From the NCBI RefSeq assembly GCF_000204055.1, contig NW_006768767.1, forward strand, positions 2,668,399 to 2,732,398: 64,000 bases of DNA. The letters run 5' to 3'. Made by a program: the position numbers and the translations under genes. Under the pieces are notes generated by a model. That model was not told where the DNA came from and did no database searches. It was given only the letters and a program-made list of their open reading frames with translations. The stretch is from Melampsora larici-populina 98AG31 (Eukaryota; Basidiomycota; Pucciniomycetes; Pucciniales; Melampsoraceae). This document shows positions 1 to 9,801 of the stretch, piece after piece (position 1 is the first letter of the stretch; every line of letters begins with the position of its first letter).

Positions 1-425
1 CGTGTAAAAGTGACATTCGCGGCAGTCGTCTCATCGAACAGTTCTTGTGCCATAGGTTGCGCCCAGCTTGCAGCGGCTCCAGTTAAATATGAAAGAGCAA
101 ACACAACCTTGGTACGGTCGGTAGGGAAGAGGTAGGGGTGCGCCATCATGTACAGTTGTACTTGGCTGGCGTACGTCTCGGCCGGGCCGCCGCGAATACC
201 GCTGAACTTATCTGGTGCCGATACTTTCGGCCCCTTTGGGGTTTGGGTAGGCTGTGGAGCAGCCATCTTGACTGAAGGTGTGCCGGTCGAGGTATTTTGT
301 CTAGATTCAATAGCCGCTAGGCGGGCTTCAGCCTGTTGGTTACGTAGCTCAGCCTGTTGGCGTAAGACTCGCTCCTCAGCTAATGATGCGGTGAGTTCAG
401 CTAACTGCCGTTGGACCTCTTCCAT
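1..425 (-). CDS. Ty3/gypsy retrotransposon Gag, partial (runs off left edge)
   Basis: Gag-like capsid protein of a Ty3/gypsy LTR retrotransposon, read on the minus strand and cut by the window edge. The open frame runs from a TAA at 582-584 to position 1; the only ATG upstream of the conserved part is at 425. The order is a Gln/Glu-rich coiled-coil-like stretch (roughly residues 1-50, many QAEL/QQAEA turns), a Pro/Lys linker, then the capsid start with P-D-K-F-S-G, Y-x-x-Q-V-Q-L-Y, a FPTDRTKV block and SYLTGAAASWAQP. That series is typical of basidiomycete gypsy Gag. The frame is still open at the edge. The family assignment comes from these motifs; completeness cannot be judged. Confidence 0.8.
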   Translation of the reverse strand, partial: MEEVQRQLAELTASLAEERVLRQQAELRNQQAEARLAAIESRQNTSTGTPSVKMAAPQPTQTPKGPKVSAPDKFSGIRGGPAETYASQVQLYMMAHPYLFPTDRTKVVFALSYLTGAAASWAQPMAQELFDETTAANVTFT

Positions 426-581
426 CTCGGTGGTAGTTGCAGCTGTGATTGCAGATGTAACGGTATCGGAATCGGTGTCAAGGCCCTCAACGTCATCGAA
501 GTCGAGAGTGGGGATACTGAACAAGGGTGCCGTGGTGTCGGGTGGTGCAGTTGAGCGGTGATAGTTCGGCTCGGCAGAATC

Positions 582-1001
582 TTAAAAAAGCCTCAAACTC
601 TATCTGATGTATGGAAATCTTGTGAATTCTTGCGATTACTCAAGGTGTGCTATTCTAGTGATCAATTTAAGTTTCAACCTTATGCTTCGAGTATCAATCC
701 TGGTAGATCCTTCTGATGACTAATCTAATTTTCCAATCTTGTTCTTCTTTTAATATCAAATCTTAATAATCGGTTTCTTTTAATATCGTTTTCAATCTTC
801 TGACCGTCCTTCGAGTGTTGAGATTCGACAATATGTTATGGTCACGGCAAGGGTTCTGTCGACGGTCAACGGAAGGGGTGCAGGGGTTCTGTCTCGTATA
901 GTTAGATTGTCGAATGGAGAGAAGAGAAACTGTACAATGGTCGTAATCTGTAGTACAATATCTCCCTTCCTGTGACATGAGATGTTACATGTCCTGTTAC
1001 A
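582..1001 (-). repeat. Probable 5' LTR and leader of the minus-strand gypsy element
   Basis: This non-coding stretch lies between the gag frame and a plus-strand integrase. On the minus strand it begins TGTAACAGG at 1001, the same opening as the inverted LTR remnant ending at 3993 and close to the TGTAGCAGGG start of the LTR at 2410. It would be the 5' LTR plus leader of the gag-bearing element. The inner LTR end and primer-binding site are not obvious, and the partner LTR is outside the window. Confidence 0.45.
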
Positions 1002-2379
1002 TATCGTGATCGTAACAATAGATCAGATTGTTCGGGGTTCCCTTGGGTTCCTATGGAAGCCCAAGGAGGAAATCCTGTATTGGAAAGGTACCAAAGACAA
1101 CCCTGAGGAAAGTCCATTTGTACCCTTCTCTCAGAGGATAGCTCTCATCAACCGTTTTCATAAGAAATATGGCCACCGAGGCCGTGACGGGACTTTGAGT
1201 TTGTTGAAAGATAGGGGTTGGTGGCCGGGTAGGTACTCGGATGTTAAGGAGTACTGCTCGTACTGCCCGCAATCCCAAATCTTTGACGTGCCCACCAAGG
1301 GACAGGAAACGGCAAGGCAAGAACCTTTTCCGGCAGTCGAGCCTTTTGAAAGGTGGGCTGTTGATTTTATCTCTCTTCTGGAGAGTAAAGATGGTTTCAA
1401 ATGGATCTTGACAATGATAGATCATTGTACCAATCGGCCTATCGCCATTCCAATGAAACAAGCGACTTCCGCAAACGTTGCAGAAGCACTCACTTGTGAA
1501 CCCATTCAAGTTTATGGTGTTCCGAGTGAGATTTTGTCTGATAGAGGTGCAAATTTTTTATCCAAAGAGATGCAAGCCTTTTATCAGGGAGCTCACATCC
1601 GGAAGTTGAATACTTCAGGATATCATCCGCGTACGAACGGTAAAAACGAACGTTTTAACGGCGTCCTGGAGAAGGCATTGTTCAAAGCCAATTGCACAAA
1701 TGATCCTTCGAGATGGCCTGAATACTTGCCAGAGGCCTTGTTTGCGTGTAGGATAAACAAGAGTACGGTAACCAAATGGTCACCATTTGAACTCCTTTAC
1801 GGAGTTAGTCCTCGTCTCATCAGAGACCGGGCCAAGTTCAGGCCCGTGGATATACCCACGTCCAACGAGGAGTACGAAGCTCGCCTAGAGAGACTTCGTG
1901 TCAGCAGGGTAGAAGCCGCTGAGGCTTCGAAGAAGAGATCCATCCAGAACAAAACCCGATTTGATTTGCAGTTTGTTCCCGACGAGGATGGGAAATCTCG
2001 GTCAATCATAAAGACATATGAGATAGGGGATTCCGTGAAGTTGAGAAATGAATCCCATACCAAGGGCAAACCGTATTGGTACGGTCCCTTCACGGCGTAT
2101 GATTCCTTAGGAAAAAACGTGTACATCTTAGCAGATCACTTGGGGTCAAAGTTTCCTCATCCTATTGGGGGAAATAGGCTAAAACCCGCGAAGATCAAAG
2201 ATAAGTCTTTAGGAGAGGTTTGGGTGTTGCCGCCTCGCTTGCTTCAAGACATCAAGAACGAGGATCTGAAAGTTTCCAGGACGTTAAAGTTCAAAGCAAA
2301 GCAACTTGCCAACACCCAGATCAAGATTACGCCGAAAATTAGAATCGTTGGAAAATTTGTGACGGACACTGCAGCCTAG
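1002..2379 (+). pseudogene. Ty3/gypsy integrase, 5'-truncated pol fragment
   Basis: C-terminal part of a Ty3/gypsy Pol polyprotein. An N-terminal HHCC zinc-binding segment is visible (H-x-x-x-x-H near IRFHKKYGH, then C-S-Y-C). The DDE catalytic core follows, with Asp in WAVDF, Asp in LSDRGANF and Glu in GKNERFNG, and then a basic C-terminal region with a chromodomain-like GPF turn. The frame stays open for about 460 codons and stops at 2379, 30 bp before an LTR. No reverse transcriptase precedes it. The coding sequence is cut at about 1001, exactly where an opposite-strand LTR-like end begins, so a later insertion probably removed or displaced the 5' part. Nothing inside the retained frame is broken. 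Confidence 0.85.
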
Positions 2380-2409
2380 GGATGCTGCAGTATTTTAAGG
2401 AGGGGGTGG

Positions 2410-2805
2410 TGTAGCAGGGCTACTTAACGCTAGTCTGTATCAGGATCTGTTACATGTTTCATCTATTGTATTACCACTTATACTCGCCATTATGTTATAC
2501 AACCTGTAAATGGCTTATACTATATATTGTAATACCGGCTACTCCATAACCGGCCTTCTGCCCTTTTCCGCCATCTTGTATCCCTCTTATAAGGAACACT
2601 TCGAGTCCTTCTCTTGTATTCCTCAGTCTTCTAATAGGATCCCACTATTTCTAGCCCCCTATCCGATATCCGGCGCCCCCCTCGGGTTTACCCGGGGGGC
2701 TTCAAGAGATTTGTAGCCCCTTTTCGAAAGAAAGGGGCTCCTTTGAGGGGCGCGACTTTAAGTTTATTTCGCCTTATTTTATAAGTCAACCAAACGTCCG
2801 CTACA
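2410..2805 (+). repeat. 3' LTR of the integrase-bearing gypsy element
   Basis: This 396-bp LTR has perfect 6-bp inverted ends, TGTAGC at 2410 and GCTACA at 2800-2805. It is preceded by a purine-rich tract (AAGGAGGGGGTGG, 2397-2409) that fits a polypurine tract. It lies 30 bp downstream of the integrase stop. A GC-rich segment near 2650-2760 is shared, inverted, with 3730-3790. Its 5' partner is not in the window. Confidence 0.85.
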
Positions 2806-2876
2806 GCTCATTGAGGTTCAGCCAAGTCGATATTGGTTTCATTCAAAGAACAGGTAAACATATTCAAGATAAAACA
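2806..2876. other. Short spacer, nothing recognised
   Basis: This spacer lies between the LTR end and a possible gene remnant; no feature was seen. Confidence 0.4.
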
Positions 2877-3146
2877 TCACAGTTGAGGTAGAAGGTTAGA
2901 AATACCAATAACTACAATGGTTTGTGATATCCAAAATCAAATGAATTGAAAGCAAAACCAAATACTTGTACCAAGCAGTAAATTCAACAAAGTCCCTAAA
3001 AAACAAACCCATTTGTGGGCGTAGGTTGATAATCCACAACCAAGCATAAGCAACGAGCCAAGCGCTGTGGTTAAAACCAGACCGATATAACACAAGAAGG
3101 TCATACCAGAGGTTTGTTTTATAAGGATCATCATACTGCATACCAT
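2877..3146 (-). pseudogene. Possible membrane-protein remnant
   Basis: One minus-strand frame encodes strongly hydrophobic segments (GLVLTTALGSLLML, then a Leu/Phe-rich run ending FCFQFI). It is stopped by an in-frame TGA at about 2937-2939 but continues hydrophobic to a second stop at 2877. At least two, possibly three, membrane spans could be drawn. No family is recognised. An overlapping frame is also open, so coding status is uncertain; it could be chance AT-rich open reading. Confidence 0.25.
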
Positions 3147-3729
3147 AAGTTAATAAGTCACCGGGAAAGTGGCTACATCTACATGAGAGGCTGCTGAAAT
3201 CGTATATCAACTTTACTTGATGTCCGTGTAGTCGTAGGGCTGGTTCGGGTGTCTATCACTCCAATGCGAATAGCTAAAGTTTCATGACGACCTGTTCTTC
3301 TATTCACATCAAGTTGCTCTTAAATTTTTGAATCTGTTCCACTATTATTAAGATAATATGATGATGTATCGGTTGAAGATGGATGTTGAGATAAGATAGA
3401 TGAAATGGATTGATTGATGCTAGGTCTACATAATGTGGTTTTTTGTTGTGATGATGAAGATTCAAAGATTGGATTGAATTGATGATGGATAGACTTGATC
3501 GAGAGAATTGATGAATTGATGGACGATGGTGCTCAATGATAGCTGGAGATTGGATGTGACTGGATTCTTTGTTGCTCTATTTGACGACCCAAGGGCTCCC
3601 AAGGGCGCAGAACAAGTCATACGGGGGAGAGTGGTGTGAATGCGCCCTCGCAAGCAGCCCTAAAGGTCCGACTATGCGAAAATCTGGCTGCTAACCTTCA
3701 AGTTTTGTCGGCCCACGCGGGTAATAGTC
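3147..3729. other. Intergenic, low-complexity ATTGATG-rich stretch
   Basis: 3340-3560 is rich in GATGATG/TTGATGG words with no coding signal. 3590-3730 is GC-richer and may be the inner part of the inverted LTR remnant that follows. Confidence 0.35.
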
Positions 3730-3993
3730 AAAACCCGAGGGGCGCCGGGGTTCTCCTAAGGGGGCTCGAAATAGTGGGATCCTTCTAATAATCTCTTTTC
3801 TTTCATCCACTTTTGGATAGTAATACATCTTAATATCAATCCTTCTCGATAATCTCCTTTATAATCCTTTAAAGTACCTTATCGACCATCTCCATTAAGA
3901 TAGCCTAAGTCCTTCCTTCAACCCATACCTGGAGACTTCCATTCCTAATCAAGCAATAGCTTAACGTAAGCACTTAACGTAGTGCCTGTTACA
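3730..3993 (-). repeat. Inverted gypsy LTR remnant
   Basis: Read on the minus strand it begins TGTAACAGG at 3993. Internally it shares the block GGATCCCACTATTTC followed by a GCCCCC and CGGCGCCCCTCGGGTTT stretch with the plus-strand LTR at 2410-2805 (there near 2638-2690). It is clearly related but diverged. The inner boundary is not found, and no element body adjoins it, so it may be a solo LTR. Confidence 0.6.
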
Positions 3994-4933
3994 CATCGAA
4001 TTCGTTACCCCAATGTCTTTCTGAGCAGCTGGTATGGATCATCCTATCAACATTTCCTGGAGTGGGGTTATTGCACCAACTATGTTGATGCATTTCCTCT
4101 TCTGCAACAACTGGCAAATGTAAATTCATTTTTTTCTCAATTGGGTTGTAGCAAGCAACATGTTTGGTATCCATAGCAAAAGCACCCTCACCCTATAGTC
4201 TACCTTCACGATTCTAAACCACCACAGTTTCAGGGGCATTTGCCAAGTAACCTCAGTGTGTGAAAAAAGTGAGTATCATGTGGAGCATGGCAAGAGTTAT
4301 TTCAAAGTGTATTATAAGACACAGCTGGCACTAGAGATGTGACCCTATACAGTGTGATTCTGTGCTATAAAGAAATTGCTTTTGAAAAATTGAACAAGTG
4401 AGTTTTGATCAGGCTGATGGAAAGTCAAATAAATCTGGAATTGTAAGGATCACCCTAGAAATCAAACCTATAAAACTCTGAAAGGATCATTCTGATAGAA
4501 TTCACAATTCTCAATTATCCTTTTCATACATGGTGCGATTGAGGCTGTACATATGATGGATTTGGCTTGCAGAACTGTATAACATTTGTTGAATAAGCAA
4601 GTTCAATCCCTCCAAATGATGCATTTTGGTTTTGAGATCAACATGAGCAATCATATGAAACAGTACTTCTTAATTAAGTGCATTGGTACATTGGGAATTT
4701 GGACACTTTACTCACCTCAGGTTTGGGATGGTGTAGAATCTGATACCAGGTGTGATGGGTGAGACTGAACCTTGCTGAATTTGACTGTCTATTGATAAAG
4801 AAATTGCATGATGTTACAGGATCACGTTTGAAGCTATGGGTGAATGTAGTATACGTTATATTTTTGAATAGATTTTCGTTCCTCTATGACCAATCAAAAG
4901 TCTGAAAGGTCTATATCGCAAAACAATGCCGAA
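3994..4933. other. Intergenic, no gene seen
   Basis: AT-rich DNA with only short, unsupported open frames on both strands. It includes the 3' flank of the MDM12 gene. Confidence 0.4.
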
Positions 4934-5890
4934 TCAGTTGAAAATACTCCAGATCTGAATGAAAAGAAGAAATTTAAAAAACATTACCGGAAACAAGAGT
5001 TCATCACAGATAATTCGACGTAATGTATCAAGTAAAAACCTTTCAACTTTTCCCACATTTCTTAGTACATGTTTATCAGCATTACCAACTTCAGTGTGGA
5101 TAAGCATTTCCGGTAAGATTCTTGCACCAGGCGTCAGTTCAGATGGATGAAGTCCATCATCAACTTCTTCCTCTGAATTTGCAGTAGGTTCCATGATCGT
5201 ACAATGACATCTTGATCGATCAGCTTCGATGGCCAAGATTACTTCGGCTGCGCATACGAATCCCATGACTCGCATCTTGACAGGCAAACTCATGAAGAGC
5301 GGTGCAGGATGATTAAGGACCAGTGCAGTTGATAGGTCGATCCGCATGTTCCCTGAATAGGTCACTCGTAAATGTAATTCGAGTGATGGTTGAGAAGATG
5401 AGCTACGAGTTTGAGGTGATGGAAGTCTAGGTTCATGAGCTCTTGAGGATTGTTGTGTATTCCGCCAGTCTGAGAAGTTTGAATTTGTTGGAGTAAGGAA
5501 AGCAGCATGATCACGGGGAGTTTCTACTGCTTGATGAGACCGATTGGCATTGAAGGAAGTTGCGATACTAGGAGAAGGTCTAGAACCGAGAAATCGACTA
5601 TCAGAGTCGGGAGGATACCGATCGGCAGGTGATGGAGAGGCGGATTCATTATAATTTTGCTGAGATCTTGATGATTGAGCTCGTATATCAGCGTCAGAGA
5701 AAGCTTTACTGATATCACGAATGTCGATGATTTGAATCTCAGGAGAACTATCACCAAACTCGACTGATTGAATGATGATTGGATCTAGAAATGTTGGTAA
5801 AGGTACTGATGGTAGTATTCGATTCAGTTGATCAGTTAGAGTCTTGGCCAGTAAAGGTGAAAGTGATGTCCAATCTAGCTCCAATGACAT
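4934..5890 (-). CDS. MDM12: Mitochondrial distribution and morphology protein 12 (ERMES subunit)
   Basis: Mdm12 is a soluble SMP-domain, lipid-binding subunit of the ER-mitochondria encounter structure, which tethers the ER to the outer mitochondrial membrane and moves phospholipids. The N-terminus (MSLELDWTSL, then LNRILPSVPLPTFLDP and VEFGDSSPEIQI) matches the family opening. Residues about 75-170 are a Ser/Pro-rich insert. The SMP core resumes at LELHLRVTYSGNMRIDL, and the end has the family signature VLRNVGKVERFLLDTLRRII. The frame is 318 codons, within the usual size. Its last residues are odd: a GTAATG...TTCAG segment at about 4955-4987, right after FP, could be a very short in-frame intron, or splicing could use a slightly later AG and extend the frame. 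The family call is firm and the last 10-20 residues are not. Confidence 0.87.
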   Translation of the reverse strand: MSLELDWTSLSPLLAKTLTDQLNRILPSVPLPTFLDPIIIQSVEFGDSSPEIQIIDIRDISKAFSDADIRAQSSRSQQNYNESASPSPADRYPPDSDSRFLGSRPSPSIATSFNANRSHQAVETPRDHAAFLTPTNSNFSDWRNTQQSSRAHEPRLPSPQTRSSSSQPSLELHLRVTYSGNMRIDLSTALVLNHPAPLFMSLPVKMRVMGFVCAAEVILAIEADRSRCHCTIMEPTANSEEEVDDGLHPSELTPGARILPEMLIHTEVGNADKHVLRNVGKVERFLLDTLRRIICDELLFPVMFFKFLLFIQIWSIFN

Positions 5891-6720
5891 TTCTGACTTT
5901 GCAACTTCAAGTGCTCAGCCATGCCAACCCATCTCATTCTCATCTTTTAGAGTCGAAGATCCGGTCCGAGCTCTGCACGGGTTTTCTCTCGTCCATCTCA
6001 CAACAGCATTGCCTCGGACACCCGAATTGTAGTCCTGCTTTCATGAGGAAATATTTGCTTAAAGTTTCTTCTCTTCCATCTGATAACGATATCTTGAGTT
6101 CGGCCCATGTAGGTTAAAACAATCCTATGGCATAATTCATCAGGATTCTGTCTTCAGGTTGACACGGCGATTATTTACGAAGAATGCTCTTAGAGACATT
6201 CAATACGGAAGCGAGATCGAAAGTATTAAGTCAATCGTTGGGTTAGCTTGATGCTCTGAATCTGAGGTTGTTTGAGTCAAAAGACTTCCGACAAAACTTA
6301 ATGAGTTGTGAAAAGTGATGATGAGACCACAGTAAAGTGGTAGTACAAGGCTCTGAAGCATGCTTCTTAAGCGCATCAAGAGTAAACAGAACACATGAAT
6401 CAAGGAATTGAATCTCAGCGTTGATTGAAATGCAGCATAGCCAATTCAATGTGACATTCCAGCTCAGAGAAATCACAGAGTCAATTGGTTTGTGCGGAAG
6501 GTAGGCGCATTGCTGATATGACTGGTACGTTATGTGTTAGGTAATGGGTTGATGATCTTAATAATGGTGTAAAATTGTGACAATAATTTTTAAAATGTGG
6601 ATTTTATTCAGAATTGTACATGGTTGATGATGATTTATGGGTCAATAAGCGACGGACGACATGAACAAGTTGGATAGTGAACAAAAGATACATTTGAAAA
6701 CAATTTATACTTTATGAGAT
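5891..6720. other. Intergenic, promoter side of MDM12
   Basis: 830 bp between the MDM12 start and the stop of the glycine-rich gene. It carries the presumed MDM12 promoter. No further gene or repeat was recognised. Confidence 0.4.
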
Positions 6721-8579
6721 TTAAGCAAGTACGCCTACACCGGCGTGTTGTGCAGCACCAGCGTGGAAGCCAGCGCCGGCTCCAACACCAGCTCCAGCAC
6801 CAACTCCGGCACCAGCTCCAACACCAGCGGCGGCACCAGCTCCGGCACCAACACCAGCACCAGCGCCAACGCCAGCTCCAACACCAGCGCCAACACCAGC
6901 TCCAGCACCAACTCTCTGGAGGGCTCCTGCACCAGCGTTGAATCCAGCACCTACTCCGGCACCAGCTCCGGCGCCTAGTCCAGGAACAGCACCTACGCCA
7001 GCACCAGCGCCTACGCCAGCTCCCGCATTGAATCCAGCGCCTTGGAAGCCACCTAATCCGGGGACAACACCTTGATCAACACCGGCACCTGCATGGAATC
7101 CAGCACCGACTCCAGCTCCAGCTCCAGCTCCAAGTCCAGAGCCAACACCGGCACCCGCACCTACACCAGCACCAGCGTGGAATCCAGCGCCTGGAAAGAC
7201 ACCGGGTCCACCGACAAATCCCGGACCAACACTATCAATACAGAAAATGTGAAATCAGTTAGTGACATTGCTTTGCAGAGACTTAAGACAGTCTACTTAC
7301 CCGAATCCTGGTGCAACTTGTGCTCCAACACCAACGTGTTGCCCAGCACCAAATCCAGCTACAGGGCCACCGAGTCCAACGAATGGACCACCAAGTCCAA
7401 CAGCTGGCCCGCCAAGCATAGCTGCAGGGCCTCCAACTCCAACTCCTGGTACACCAAATTGTGGGCCACCAAAGGTGCCTGAAGGACCTAGAAGTGCTGG
7501 GCCGGCATTGACGCCGAAAGGGGGTTGGATGAAACTTTTGCTGACAGCGAGGGGTGCTTCAGGGAGTGGATGAAGTTCATTACTTCCGATTGGAAGGGGG
7601 ATGTTGTTTGCGATTGGTAGGGGACCGTTGGTTCCAATTGGGAGAAGGCCGTTGTTTCCGATTGGGAGGGGACCGTTGGTTCCGATGGGTAAAGGACCGT
7701 TGGTTCCCAATGAAAGGGGACCGTTGCTGCCGAATGGAATGGGTGTCCCACGAGCACCACCTAATGGAAGGGGGATAGGCGATCCGCTGAGCCCACCGAC
7801 TGGCAAGGGCAAGGAACCTTCCAGAGGGATGGAAGGGGCGCCTGGGACCGAAAGAGGAGAAGCCCGCGTGATTGGGGTGGGGGCTGAACCGGCGTGATAA
7901 GCGCCGGCAGATGAGCCAACAGGTTGGCCGCCACCGATTGATGCTGGGATGAGACCTCCAGGTGCTGATAACATTGGCGATGCTGCTTCAGTGGGCATTT
8001 GAGGAACCATGCCGACTGGACGCTGGGATGTTGGTGAAACAATTGATGGGCCGGATGCAGAGGGCGCGGAACCTGAAAGTGGGGCTTTAGGCATCGGTGG
8101 GGATGAGCTGCCGACAGACACAGGACCCTGGGAAGTTGGCGATACGATGGATGGAGCCGAGTAAGGAGGAGTCGCGCCCCCAACAGGTAATGTGGTAGGA
8201 GATAGAGGTGCAGCAGCGGCTTCATGAGCGGCTCCACTTCCCACAGCAGGTCGAACAGTGTTGGCAGTGTTGGAGCCACCGTAGGCAGCACCTCCGGGTG
8301 CATATCCACCTGCTTGTCGTTTGTGTTCGCGATGACTGAGAGGGAATGATGAGTCAGTTGAGATATTCGGCGATGGACACATGGTGATATAGAATGTACT
8401 AACGCGGCTACGCCTTGATGGCTGGTAGGAATCATGCGAGCGTCAGTCTCGCCAAAGTTTGCTAAAGCATAAAGGGTACGTCAGTATAATTCGAAAGATA
8501 TAAAGAAGGGTTTTAAGACAGGCTTACATGAGACAAAGACAAGGAGACCAGCGACAACGTAAGCAATGTTGATTTGCAT
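6721..8579 (-). CDS. Predicted secreted Gly/Pro/Ala-rich repeat protein, four exons
   Basis: Not a family I can name. The model is exons 8528-8579, 8404-8461, 7301-8335 and 6721-7231 with GT-AG introns of 66, 68 and 69 bp (donors GTAAGC, GTTAGT, GTAAGT), giving 551 residues. The start at 8579 gives MQINIAYVVAGLLVFVSS, a clear signal peptide. HREHKRQ follows near residue 35-42, a dibasic Kex2-like site. Residues about 45-210 are Pro/Ser/Gly-rich with a repeated PSIVSPTSQ. Then come about eight 7-9-residue repeats of the type NGPLPIG (roughly 215-275), and the last 170 residues are almost pure GAG/VGAG. Such a composition suggests an extracellular wall-associated or elastic protein, possibly an effector-type secreted protein; that is inference. 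Splicing removes a frame in which the second exon otherwise reads on as a spurious ORF. Confidence 0.75.
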
Positions 8580-9801
8580 ATTGTTAGAGTGGGGAATAAG
8601 TTAAAAGTATGTAAGGATGAATGAGTTGATATGAAAATGTTTTATAATCAAAAAATGATATGTGCGTCAAAGAAAGTAAATAGTATGTAAGGTCTGTAGT
8701 AAATGTGCTTGAGGAAGTGAAAGTGAAGGTAATGTGAGTTATATGAAAAGCAGTTGAATAGATAAGAAGGAAGGCAGATAGATACGATTGGATGAACGAG
8801 CTGGATGAACAATAACAAGCCATGAGGAGTAAACGAGTCTTCTTATACTCAAAAGAGTCTCGCCATCAACGAATTTTTGATGATCACAATGCGCGCTATA
8901 GGACCAGTCAATCTCTTCCGAAGGACTGATCATTTTTCTGGATGGACTTGAAGTAAAGGATTTCAACCAGAACCGGGCAAAAGTTGCATCTTGCAATAGA
9001 ATTCAGCTTGTTTTCCTCGGTTGTTCATGCCAGACTGAAATTGAGATGAGGCTCTATTGAAGGATTTGATCTGGACCAATGAAAGCAGTCATCGTTTCAA
9101 GCCGGACAGGTTGGAAATCCTTGACCTTGATCATCTCAAGTCCAGTTCGCTCGTGTCACCCCTTCGTTTGACGTATGACAACTTTTCACCCACCAGACTC
9201 ATGAGCCTCGATGTGAAAGAGGTGGTCCTGCCCTAGTAAGTCAATCGCAGCGAGACACAACTCACCAAGACATCCTTCATGAGAACATTTCTTTGTAACA
9301 ATTGCACCCTACCCTCCCCAACCAAGACCATTCGCACATCGCACGAAAAAAACATTCTCCTCGGCGAACAACCATGCCCACTCTAGCCTCACGTGAAATT
9401 ATCACAATTTCCACTGTAATCCACAATTGCTCTCGCTACATGAGCATTATAGTCATACCAGCCCACTTTCCGTACTCATCACGAGAATGTGACTTGTTCA
9501 GAGAATGACGGCCTGTCGCCACGATAACCATGAGCATCCAGACTCAGAGTACATGAACAAAGTCAGGAAAGTCCAAAAGCAAGTTACACACCCATTCCTG
9601 ATGCAAAGAGGGTCTATTCAAGGGTAATCAACAAAGCTTCACGCAATATAATTCAACAAAACATCAACAAAGAGATCTATCACACTTCTTAAAGAGAAAA
9701 CATGCACAACCAAACCAATACTATGAAACCTTCCGTAACAAAATTCATCATAACAAAAAAAAACCTTCATTACATATAAATGATGTTCATAAGGAGAACC
9801 A
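8580..9801. other. Intergenic, promoter side of the secreted repeat protein
   Basis: 1.2 kb with no coding signal. It separates the 5' end of the glycine-rich gene from the 3' end of UTP6, and both are on the minus strand. Confidence 0.4.

Noticed and set aside
148..561. Plus-strand 137-codon ORF
   Set aside because: It is the shadow of the minus-strand gypsy Gag frame, which has the recognisable motifs.
6714..7482. Several plus-strand Ser/Thr- or Gln/His-rich ORFs
   Set aside because: They are artefacts of the GCN-rich repeat on the other strand; the minus-strand frame continues the spliced gene.
7761..8435. 224-codon minus-strand ORF overlapping the secreted repeat protein
   Set aside because: It is the wrong frame of the long third exon. 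Splicing out 8336-8403 puts the signal-peptide exons in phase with the Gly/Pro-rich frame.
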